Shown in pieces: positions 17,801 to 24,919 of a stretch of 63,479 bases of DNA (position 1 is the stretch's first letter; the number at the start of each line of letters is the position of its first letter). The translations under genes and the position numbers were made by a program. The notes beneath the pieces were generated by a model that saw nothing but the letters and a program-made list of their open reading frames with translations, was not told where the DNA came from and searched no databases. Origin of the DNA: Opitutaceae bacterium (GTDB lineage: Bacteria; Verrucomicrobiota; Verrucomicrobiia; Opitutales; Opitutaceae); assembly GCA_016794625.1 (NCBI GenBank), contig JAEUGY010000064.1:1-63479 (forward strand), read 5' to 3'.

Positions 17801-19395
17801 CGGACCATTCGCAACTCGTGCGCCGGTTTGCCGGAACCGGCCCGGAGCTCACGCCGCTGGAATGGGATGTGCGTGGTTACGTCGCCTTGAATGGCGCGGT
17901 CCATGACGCCGCGATCGCCGCCTGGACGGTGAAGAGAACCTACGACTCGGTCCGGCCGATTTCCATGATCCGCTACCTGGCGGGGCTGGGACAATCGAGC
18001 GACCCGGCGGGTCCGTCGTATCATCCCCGTGGATTGCCACTGGAGCCGGGGCTCATCGAAGTGATCACCGCGGAGTCGTCCGCCCCGGGGCAGCGCCACG
18101 CGCACCTCCCGGGTTCGGTGGGCAAACTGGCGTTGCGCAGCTGGCGCGGCAGTCCGGCGGATCCGGCCAACCAGGTGGGAGGCGTGGGCTGGATTCTCGG
18201 ATCGCGGTGGATACCCTACCAGCGCAGCACCTTCGTCACGCCTGCGTTTGCCGGCTACGTCTCGGGACACAGCACCTTCAGCCGCGCGGCGGCGGAAGTT
18301 TTGACGCTGATGACCGGATCGGCCTTCTTTCCAGGCGGGTTGCTGGAATCGACCTTTGCCGCGAACCGTTACCTCGGATTTGAGCGCGGGCCGAGCGCGG
18401 ACGTGACGTTTCAATGGGCGACCTATTATGACGCGGCCGACGACGCGGGCTGGTCGCGCCTGTGGGGGGGCATTCACATCGCCGCCGACGATTTTGCCGG
18501 ACGGCGACTGGGATCACGCGTCGGCCTGGATGCCTTCCTGCGGGCGCAGCAGGTCCGCGAGGGCGGGGCGACGGCGCCGTCCGGATTGGTCAATCTCTCG
18601 GCGCGTGCCCGTGCCGGTGCGGGCGATGACGAGGTGGTCATCACGGGTTTGGTCGTGGGTGGAGCGGCGTCGCAGTCGGTGTTGGTGCGTAGTGTCGGTC
18701 CCGGACTGGCTGCGTTTGGCGTCACCGGTGCGTCGGCCGATCCACGGCTGCAACTTCAGGCGGCGGGCGCGAGTGCGGTGCTGTCGGCGAACGACGACTG
18801 GGAGCGCGGGCCCCGGGCGGCCGAGGTGGGGGCGCGCGCCGCGCAGAGCGGGGCGTTCGCGCTGGCGGCGGGCGCGAAGGACGCGGCGGATGTGCTCAGC
18901 CTGAGTCCGGGGGCCTACACCGTGGTGACGCGGGCTGCGTCACCCTCGACCTCCGGGGTGGTGTTGGCCGAAGTGTATGGACGCGGCCTGGTCAACCTCT
19001 CGACCCGGGCCCGGGTGCAGCGAGGCGAAGGCGCGGTGATCGCGGGATTCGCGATCGAAGGAGCCGAGACCTCGCTGATGCTGATCCGGGCCGCGGGTCC
19101 CAGCCTGGCGACCTTCGGCGTGTCCGGTGTCCTGGCCGATCCGCGCCTGCAGGTGTATCGACATCTTCCCGACGGAGGTACCGAGCTGGTGGCAACAAAT
19201 GACGACTGGATGACCGACGCGCGCGCCTCCGTGACCCTGGGTGCGGCGGCGCGCGCGGGCGCGTTTCCGTGGACAGCCGGCAGCCGCGATGCCGCGATGA
19301 TCCTCCAACTGCCCGCCGGATCCTATTCCGCGGTGGCCACCGGCCCCGCCGGGGAGGAGGGCGTGGTGCTCGTGGAGGTGTATGCGGTGCGGTGA
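14881..19395 (+). CDS. Giant secreted protein: VCBS repeats, ASPIC/UnbV, Ig-like, vanadium-haloperoxidase/PAP2 domain, C-terminal repeats
   Basis: A 1504-residue protein. An N-terminal hydrophobic segment (about 24-42) is followed by FG-GAP/VCBS repeats (about 70-455; DVDGDGWTDF, DFDRDGYLDVHV, DYDGDGRIDFYV, DFDNDGDPDLLV), an ASPIC/UnbV domain (about 460-545; NRDGLGAVVRV, IEIRWPSGRTQTL) and an Ig-like domain (about 555-640). The region about 645-1230 carries the vanadium haloperoxidase/PAP2 motifs in order: K1018-x6-R-P (KRTYDSVRP), SGH at about 1128 (YVSGHSTFSR) and SR-x5-H-x3-D at 1192-1203 (SRLWGGIHIAAD). Two C-terminal repeats (about 1235-1370, 1370-1504) each begin GLVNLS.RAR and resemble a repeat common at C-termini of Opitutaceae exoproteins. 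The start ATG at 14881 lies 23 nt after the receptor stop. The fold assignments are strong; the haloperoxidase versus phosphatase chemistry is not decided. Confidence 0.88.
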   Translation: MARRPPPTRGVAGTLGGWPRATCWFLGAPIMVMIGASALSAAFTDATALSGIDYLHASPAAPQAAVFSAPAAAVDVDGDGWTDFIAGRADGPCVLYLNNRDGTFREEAAARGLGSFTGIGGIVAGDFSNSGRPDLFLVPLAGHRCHLLINDGTGRFTDQAAARGAELATEIEPHAGFGVSLVDFDRDGYLDVHVSEWGVPSTTEDAKHSVLLRNRGAAAPGHFENVTPRAGVQQPRIGTVHHGFSSAWADFDDDGWPDLALVGDFNTSQFFWNNGNGTFTEQGRAAGVGLDENGMGVAVADYDGDGRIDFYVTSIFDRVSYEFSGLKTGNKLYRNLGGRRFAETAAAAGVDRTGWGWGAAFLDFDNDGDPDLLVTNGMTADYVPDPNLPHSNDPLTDPTTLFINDGTGRFVDGTALSGLRDAGQGRGVVVADFDNDGDEDVVITQAYGRPVLYRSDASTRGNRWIRLRLQGTLSNRDGLGAVVRVTHGGRTRVHLHNPTSTFLGQREPVLHLGLGQAGLAVDSIEIRWPSGRTQTLSAVATNQLHTVVEPGGAQSVPVITRPPVGGAVTRDQRLSLTVEATGDPAPVYVWRKDGVVLAGATGATYEVARAHPFDAGSYTVEAINPRGSVVSAPVTVTVVADLSRHSIARWWNEALLDAIRKDLPAPTIHARNLFHLSAALWDAYWPYQAEGWSRAAPLFVREAPPLPAALEAREAAQRQAMSHAAYRILTERYRASPGRERSQAGFRWLMVQSGYDPEFSGTTGDSPAAVGNRIGFGLLARTRNDGSNEANAYADTSGYVSRNPPLAADLPGVTLPEPNFWQPLSFNNAVTQNGIPLGAIVQTFVGANWRQVDGFALARPAPGTIALDPGPPPLLGTPTESAYREAAVEVIRRASFLDPSTGVFLDISPGARLNHPLGTQQGAGHAINPVTAKPYAANRVNRADFGRVLAEYWADGPASETPPGHWNVIFNQVTDHSQLVRRFAGTGPELTPLEWDVRGYVALNGAVHDAAIAAWTVKRTYDSVRPISMIRYLAGLGQSSDPAGPSYHPRGLPLEPGLIEVITAESSAPGQRHAHLPGSVGKLALRSWRGSPADPANQVGGVGWILGSRWIPYQRSTFVTPAFAGYVSGHSTFSRAAAEVLTLMTGSAFFPGGLLESTFAANRYLGFERGPSADVTFQWATYYDAADDAGWSRLWGGIHIAADDFAGRRLGSRVGLDAFLRAQQVREGGATAPSGLVNLSARARAGAGDDEVVITGLVVGGAASQSVLVRSVGPGLAAFGVTGASADPRLQLQAAGASAVLSANDDWERGPRAAEVGARAAQSGAFALAAGAKDAADVLSLSPGAYTVVTRAASPSTSGVVLAEVYGRGLVNLSTRARVQRGEGAVIAGFAIEGAETSLMLIRAAGPSLATFGVSGVLADPRLQVYRHLPDGGTELVATNDDWMTDARASVTLGAAARAGAFPWTAGSRDAAMILQLPAGSYSAVATGPAGEEGVVLVEVYAVR

Positions 19396-19412
19396 GACCT
19401 GATCGATCCGGC

Positions 19413-20708
19413 TTAGCGCAGCAGCGAGATCAGTTTCGCGCGGCTGTTGATTTCGAGTTTGGCGAACACGGACTGGATCTGATTCTTGACGGTGCCGATG
19501 CCCTTCGAGAGGCGCTTGGCGATTTCCTCGTTGCTCAAACCGTCGCGCACCAGCAGCGCGACCTCGCGTTCGCGCTGGGTCAGGCGCGACAGCACTGTCA
19601 CCTGCCGGTCCATGGACGCGGGGGCGGAGGTGTTCAGGGATTCGCGATTGACGATTTGCGCGAAGAGGTTCGGACGCGACAGCAGCGGATCGTCCAGTGA
19701 GAAAAGTGAAAGATCGGCCTGCATGTGCTGCAGCACCGGATGGATCAGACGGCGGCGGATCGGGGCATGGTGCGCATCCGGGTCGGCCAGCGCGGCGGCG
19801 TAGTGCAACCCCATCAACTCGTGGTAGACTTCGAGGAAGGCTGGCGGCACCGCGAAGACGGCACGGCCGTTCAGCTGGCGGGCGGCGACCTCGCCGTGAT
19901 TCCAGACCGCGCAGGCGTCGAATGCCTCGTGGTTGGCGAAGACGAGCTCATGCCGTGCATTGACCAGCAGGATACCCTGAGGGAGCAGGTTGATGAACTG
20001 CTGCAGACTGTTGCGCGCAATCATCTCCTCTTCGTGTTTTTCCAGCCGGCGCAGGTTGCGGTCCAGCACCGGGTGCAGGTCGAGCAGGAGGGCTCGTTCG
20101 GCCTCGCTGAACGGAGGCTGGTTGGGGGCGCGCCGCAGGCAGAGGATGCTCTTGCGCTCACCATGCTCCCAGAGCGTCAGACCGAGGAGTTTGTCCCAGC
20201 CCTCGGGCATCAACACGTGTCGGAAGAAGTCGGTCCGTTTCAGCTCCTGCCGGTCGGGCACGATGTCATCCAGACTGTAGAGTTTCACTCCCGGATGGGC
20301 GTCGAGCCACGTGTGGGTCGGCGTCAGTTTGGAGCGGGTCTTCCACCATTCGGCCGGCCGCCGCGACGGCTGCGAGTGGAGCGTGAGGGCCCCCGGGTTT
20401 CGCTCCTTGGCGTCGAGAAAGAGGGTCGTCGAATGATGATTGGGAATGGCCTGCTGCAGCAGGTGGTGCAGGGCTTTCCACAGCTCGGGCACGCTCGCGG
20501 CGACCTGCATGTCGACGAGGGAGCGACGCAGTCCCTCGTCGGCGAGCCGCAGCGAGCGATCCATGACTTCGAGCGGACTTGCGGCGGCGGGCGCTTCGCC
20601 GCCACCGCCACCGCTGCTGCGGGCGGCAGCGGTGGACTTGCCGGAGGCGGACTTGCGGCCCTTGGTGGTCACGGCGGAGAGGATGACGGACGGGCGGCGG
20701 GTGGGCAA
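19413..20708 (-). CDS. LuxR-family transcriptional regulator with N-terminal sensor region
   Basis: Up to 431 residues. The C-terminal helix-turn-helix (about 365-428) is a clear LuxR/FixJ domain: LTQREREVALLVRDGLSNEEIAKRL (read as LTQREREVALLV then RDGLSNEEIAKRL), then GTVKNQIQSVFAKL. The N-terminal ~330 residues suggest a GAF-like segment (about 55-215) followed by a PAS-like one (about 235-330; LLPQGILLVNARHELVFANHEA in part). No receiver aspartate pattern is evident, so it probably senses a ligand directly. The start is uncertain: TTG at 20708 gives a Ser/Gly/Ala-rich leader, and Met49 is an alternative. It lies 15 nt downstream of the penta-thioredoxin gene on the same strand and may be co-transcribed with it. 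Confidence 0.85.
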   Translation of the reverse strand: MPTRRPSVILSAVTTKGRKSASGKSTAAARSSGGGGGEAPAAASPLEVMDRSLRLADEGLRRSLVDMQVAASVPELWKALHHLLQQAIPNHHSTTLFLDAKERNPGALTLHSQPSRRPAEWWKTRSKLTPTHTWLDAHPGVKLYSLDDIVPDRQELKRTDFFRHVLMPEGWDKLLGLTLWEHGERKSILCLRRAPNQPPFSEAERALLLDLHPVLDRNLRRLEKHEEEMIARNSLQQFINLLPQGILLVNARHELVFANHEAFDACAVWNHGEVAARQLNGRAVFAVPPAFLEVYHELMGLHYAAALADPDAHHAPIRRRLIHPVLQHMQADLSLFSLDDPLLSRPNLFAQIVNRESLNTSAPASMDRQVTVLSRLTQREREVALLVRDGLSNEEIAKRLSKGIGTVKNQIQSVFAKLEINSRAKLISLLR

Positions 20709-20723
20709 CGCCGGGGGCGGGGC

Positions 20724-23690
20724 TCAGCCGCGTTTCTTGAGGTCGGCCGCGCCCTTTTCGATGATGGCTGGGTCGACCTTGATACCCGCTTTGGCCAGCG
20801 ACGCGTCGAGGATCACCTCGCCGTTCAGGTAGCCGACCACGACGTCGACGACCTTGCCCGTCGGGTCGATGATGATCTGGGTGGGAATGCCGGAGACGCC
20901 GTAGAGGGCGTAGGAGGCGCGGTTCGGGGCCCTTTCCGCTTTGTCATGCGTCCAGAGGATGTCCGGGTACTTCGCTTCGTTGGCTTTGACCCAGCGTTCA
21001 AATGCGGCGCGTCCATCGCTCGTGCAGGCGGCGAGCACGACCACGCCCTGATCCTTGTATTGGGCGGCGACTGACTGGGTGTGCGGCATGGCGGCCATGC
21101 ACGGACCGCACCACGTGGCCCAGAAATCGAGGATGACCACCTTGCCCTTGAAGTCGGAGAGCTTCACGTCCTTGCCGTCGAGCGTCTGGGTGGTGAAGTC
21201 GGGCGCCATCGTGCCGATCTTGATCCGCTCCTTTTTCGCCTCGGGCGCGGGGGCGGCGGACTCTTCGCGGGTGAAGACCCGGCTCGGCCGGTCCTCGGGG
21301 GCGAGCTTGATGCCGGCGCGGAGGAAGAGATTGGCGAGCGAATCCTTGGCGGACGGTCCCGCGCCGACGAAGAAACCGAGGAACTTGCCTTGGGCGTCGA
21401 TGACGTGGGTGTGCGGAATCGGGGCCATGGTGCCGCCGGTGAAGGCCATGGGAATGACCTTGTCGAAATGGGCCTTTTGCATGTCGCCAAACGCCTTCTT
21501 TTCTTCGACGGTCATCTCCGCTGGTGTTTTTTCCGCTTTCGGCGCCTTGCCAGCCGGATCGAAGATGACGGGGAAGGAAAGGGCCGCTCCCTCCTTGGCG
21601 TGCCACGCCTGGTAGGCTTCGCGGGAATCATAGGCCGCCAGACCGATGAATCGCACGCCTTGGTCGGCATATTTGCGCGACCAGGCATCGAGGTAGGCGA
21701 GCGTCTCCTTCGGCTGACCCTGGCCGGCGCTCCAGGCGATCAGAACTGTGGTCTTGCCCTTGGACAGGGTGCTGAACGTCACGGGCGCACCGGTGGAGTC
21801 CTCTGCGGTAAAATCAGGCACTGCCTCGCCGACGGCGAGCTTGCCGTAGCGCTCGCGAAACTGGGGTTTGGTCCCGGCTTCGGCGGCTTCCTCGGCGCGG
21901 GCCTTCTCGCGCTCCGCGGCTGCAGCGAGCTGGGCCTTACCCTTGGCCACGGTGTCGTCGGCCACCTTGACGCCGACGCTGGCCAGCGCGGCCTCGGTCC
22001 GGGCGTCGCTCTCGCCTCCGTTGCCAACGATGGCGGCGGCGATCTTGCCGTCGCGCCCGATGACAAACTGGGTCGGGATGCCGGTCACGCCGTAGAGTTT
22101 GGCCGATGCCCGGTTTTCATACGTGGCCGAGCCGCGTTCGTTCGGGTCGTAGGTGAACACCATGTCCGGGTACTTCGGCTGGTTCTTCGGTATCCACTCT
22201 TGGAACTGCGCGATCGTATCGCTCGTGCCGGACGCCAGGACGACCACGCCCTGATCCTTGTACGCGGCGGCGATCTTCTGGGTGTGGGGAAAGGACGACA
22301 GGCAAGGGCCGCACCAGGTGGCCCAGAAGTCGAGGATGACCACCTTGCCCTTGAAATCGGAGAGGCGCACTTCTTTGCCCGCCACATCCTTCATCACAAA
22401 ATCCGGCGCGACGGCGCCGGCGCCGAGCATCGCGGGACGGGCGGCGGCTTGCGCATCGCCCTTCGGCTGGGCTTTGCCGGCGGCGACCATGCCACCCGCG
22501 GCGCCGGCGGCGGCGCGATGCGCCTCGACCACCTGCCGGAGTTTACCCGCGTCGTCCTCGGTCAACTTCACGTCCGAGGCGGCGATCAGGCCGCGCAGCC
22601 AGCCGGAGACATTGGCGCCCATGCCGATGATGCCGCCGATCAACTTGCCCTGGGCATTCACCATGCAGTAGGCGGGGTACATGCCCACGCCGAAATGCAT
22701 GGCCGATTGTGCCTCCATGAAGGCCTTGCCGGCGGGGTCCCAGGTCGCCTGATACGTGAGACCGGCCTTGGCCGTGTCGTACCACGTGTTGAAATCGGCC
22801 TGTTCCGTGGCGACATTGATCGCCCAGAACGCGATGCCCTGATCCTTGTAGCGGTTGCTCAACTCCAGAAGCTCGGCCGAGGGGGCGCGGGCGCCGGTCC
22901 AGAAGGCGACGAAGACCGGTTTGCCCTTGAAGTCGGACAGCTTCACGGTCTTGCCGTCGCGATCGAGCGTGGTGATTTCCGGCACCGCGGCGCCCGCTTC
23001 GACGCTGCCGAACTTGGCAATCGGCACCTTGTTCGCCGACATCGCCATGGTCTTGCCCATCATCGGAACCGACTTCGGGGCCCCGGTGGGTTCCGGCGGA
23101 AGGTGGGACGTGTCGATCGGCAGACCGCCCTTGGCGAGCAGCCGGGTGACATGTGGGTTTTCGCCGCTGCCACCGCCGGAGGTCATGCCGACCAGACGGC
23201 CATCCTTGCCGACCAGTAACAGGGTGGGGAAGCCGGTGACGCCATACTGCGTGTTGAACACCGAGGTGCTCCAGCCGTCTTTGCCGGCCGGATCAAACGC
23301 CGTCATGAACTTGTACGTGGACGCGTTGCGCTTGACCCACGCATCATAGTTCGCGCGGGTGTCGCTCGCGCAGACCGCCAGCAGCACGAAATCCTGCCCG
23401 GCGAATTTGGCCGCCAGCTCGCTATTGTGCGGCATGGACGCCACGCACGGACCGCACCAGGTCGCCCAGATGTCGACCAGGACCAGCTTTCCCCGGAAGT
23501 CGGAAAGCTTCATCGTCTTGCCGTCGGGGCCGATCACGGAAAAGTCGGGTGCCATGTCGCCCGCCTTCGGCCCGGGGCGCGTGGTGGAGGGGGCCCCGGT
23601 GGACGCGGGCACGGTCGCGGGAGTCTGGGCGTGAATCGCGGCGAGGGAGCCGGAGCAGGCGAAAAGGAGGCTGAGGAACAGACGATTCAT
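20724..23690 (-). CDS. Secreted protein with five tandem TlpA/AhpC-type thioredoxin domains
   Basis: A 988-residue protein. The start ATG at 23690 opens a signal peptide (MNRLFLSLLFACSGSLAAIHAQ); a much longer upstream frame runs antisense through the next gene and is rejected. Five thioredoxin-fold domains, each starting with APDF/VPEI/VPDF..DG: D1 about 40-195 with WCGPC (C79, C82); D2 about 228-385 with the site degraded to WTGARAP; D3 about 420-575 with WCGPC (C460, C463); D4 about 612-795 degraded to WSAGQGQP; D5 about 822-978 with WCGPC (C861, C864). Active and inactive domains thus alternate. It probably works in the periplasm or outside the cell as a disulfide reductase. The divergent neighbours are a cysteine-synthase-like gene and dsbD, a natural electron source. 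Confidence 0.9.
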   Translation of the reverse strand: MNRLFLSLLFACSGSLAAIHAQTPATVPASTGAPSTTRPGPKAGDMAPDFSVIGPDGKTMKLSDFRGKLVLVDIWATWCGPCVASMPHNSELAAKFAGQDFVLLAVCASDTRANYDAWVKRNASTYKFMTAFDPAGKDGWSTSVFNTQYGVTGFPTLLLVGKDGRLVGMTSGGGSGENPHVTRLLAKGGLPIDTSHLPPEPTGAPKSVPMMGKTMAMSANKVPIAKFGSVEAGAAVPEITTLDRDGKTVKLSDFKGKPVFVAFWTGARAPSAELLELSNRYKDQGIAFWAINVATEQADFNTWYDTAKAGLTYQATWDPAGKAFMEAQSAMHFGVGMYPAYCMVNAQGKLIGGIIGMGANVSGWLRGLIAASDVKLTEDDAGKLRQVVEAHRAAAGAAGGMVAAGKAQPKGDAQAAARPAMLGAGAVAPDFVMKDVAGKEVRLSDFKGKVVILDFWATWCGPCLSSFPHTQKIAAAYKDQGVVVLASGTSDTIAQFQEWIPKNQPKYPDMVFTYDPNERGSATYENRASAKLYGVTGIPTQFVIGRDGKIAAAIVGNGGESDARTEAALASVGVKVADDTVAKGKAQLAAAAEREKARAEEAAEAGTKPQFRERYGKLAVGEAVPDFTAEDSTGAPVTFSTLSKGKTTVLIAWSAGQGQPKETLAYLDAWSRKYADQGVRFIGLAAYDSREAYQAWHAKEGAALSFPVIFDPAGKAPKAEKTPAEMTVEEKKAFGDMQKAHFDKVIPMAFTGGTMAPIPHTHVIDAQGKFLGFFVGAGPSAKDSLANLFLRAGIKLAPEDRPSRVFTREESAAPAPEAKKERIKIGTMAPDFTTQTLDGKDVKLSDFKGKVVILDFWATWCGPCMAAMPHTQSVAAQYKDQGVVVLAACTSDGRAAFERWVKANEAKYPDILWTHDKAERAPNRASYALYGVSGIPTQIIIDPTGKVVDVVVGYLNGEVILDASLAKAGIKVDPAIIEKGAADLKKRG

Positions 23691-23796
23691 AATAAGGATG
23701 GTACGTGACGACCCGACAGGACCGAAGAGGTTTCCCACGCTAGCATAGAAACCGGTGCGGAGACATAGGCTAATGGTAACAAGCCGGTGGACAGCG

Positions 23797-23849
23797 ACCC
23801 CGATTGCACCTTTCGACCTATGGCGAAGCATTGGAGGCCCTGATAGGAT
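23797..23849 (+). promoter_or_regulatory. Conserved box plus TAGGAT, possible leaderless promoter
   Basis: The same 28-nt box as at 11632-11659 (26 of 28 identical) occupies 23797-23824 and is followed by TAGGAT at 23844-23849. If TAGGAT is a -10 element, transcription would begin about at the A of the ATG at 23856, giving a leaderless mRNA for the cysteine-synthase-like gene. No Shine-Dalgarno sequence precedes that ATG. The -35 is not recognisable. Confidence 0.35.
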
Positions 23850-23855
23850 AGGGTC

Positions 23856-24917
23856 ATGGCATCCAAGGCCCCAACCCTTCCCCGCGAACGGGCGCGTCGC
23901 CCCCGGACATCGGCCCCGCCGGCTCAGAGTGCGAACGAGACCGCGCACCATGCCGTGCTCGCGCTGATCGGGAACACCCCCCTCATCCCGCTCCATTTCC
24001 GACCCGAGGGGATAACCGTTTACGCCAAGTGCGAATTCATGAATCCGAGTGGTTCGATCAAGGACCGGCTGGCCTTGACCATTCTCACGGACGCTCGGCG
24101 GCGGGGGATGCTGCGGCCTGACTCCATCATCCTCGAGTGCACGAGTGGCAATACCGGCATTGCGCTGGCCATGGTCGGGGCGGTGTTTGGACATCGCGTG
24201 CAGATTCTTATGTCCGACACGGCCAGCGTGGAGCGCCGCCATTTGATGCGTCATTTCGGCGCGGAGCTGAAGCTCTTCCGGGCCGACCGGGGTTATGTCA
24301 CGGGCATCGAACTGGCCGAGAAGATGGCGGCGGAGGACGCACGGTACTTTTTGCCCCGGCAGTTTGAGAATCCACTCAACGCGCTTGATCACGTGGAACA
24401 TACGGGAGTCGAGATTTTGACGCAAATGCATGGCCGTGTTGACGCATTCGTCAGTGGTTACGGCACCGGAGGGACCTTGAACGGGGTGAGTCGCGCGTTG
24501 CGGGCGCATAATCCGAAGGTGCGGATCGTGGCCATGGAACCCGCGGAGGCGGCCCTGCTTTTCGGGGAATCGCCGTGTTGTCACAGCATCGAAGGCGTGG
24601 CCGGCGGATACCTGCCGCCCCTGCTCAAGGAGGTGTCGGTCGATGCGAAGGAGAAGATCCCCAGTCCCGATGCCATCGTCATGACCCGTCGCCTGGCCCA
24701 TGAATTCGGCCTGCTGGTCGGAACCTCCTCCGGAGCAAACATCAGCGCTGCGCTGCGCACGGCTGCCCAAATGCCCCCGGGCTCCCGGGTCGTGACCATC
24801 CTCTGCGATCGCGCGGAACGCTACTACTCCACCAAGCTGTTTGCACCAGCGCTTGTGCCGGAACAGAATCCGGATAACGTGGTCCGTTCCAACGCACTGC
24901 CGAGCTGCATTTTCTAG
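23856..24917 (+). CDS. Cysteine synthase-like PLP-dependent enzyme
   Basis: A 353-residue fold-type II PLP enzyme of the CysK/CBS family. After a ~30-residue basic extension come IGNTPLIPL, NPSGSIKDR with the PLP lysine at about K69, the substrate loop TSGNTG (about 94-99), the phosphate-binding glycine loop GYGTGGT, and the C-terminal serine site GTSSGAN. It is expected to form cysteine from O-acetylserine and sulfide, or to run a related beta-replacement. Its dsbD neighbour starts 3 nt after its stop, so the two are one transcript. The coupling of cysteine supply with periplasmic thiol transfer is inferred. The exact substrate is unproven, because this family includes cystathionine and other synthases. 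Confidence 0.88.
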   Translation: MASKAPTLPRERARRPRTSAPPAQSANETAHHAVLALIGNTPLIPLHFRPEGITVYAKCEFMNPSGSIKDRLALTILTDARRRGMLRPDSIILECTSGNTGIALAMVGAVFGHRVQILMSDTASVERRHLMRHFGAELKLFRADRGYVTGIELAEKMAAEDARYFLPRQFENPLNALDHVEHTGVEILTQMHGRVDAFVSGYGTGGTLNGVSRALRAHNPKVRIVAMEPAEAALLFGESPCCHSIEGVAGGYLPPLLKEVSVDAKEKIPSPDAIVMTRRLAHEFGLLVGTSSGANISAALRTAAQMPPGSRVVTILCDRAERYYSTKLFAPALVPEQNPDNVVRSNALPSCIF

Positions 24918-24919
24918 CC

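Noticed and set aside
23691..24770. N-terminal extension of the penta-thioredoxin protein antisense to the cysteine-synthase-like gene
   Set aside because: The extension is antisense coding noise in GC-rich DNA; a proper signal peptide starts at 23690.
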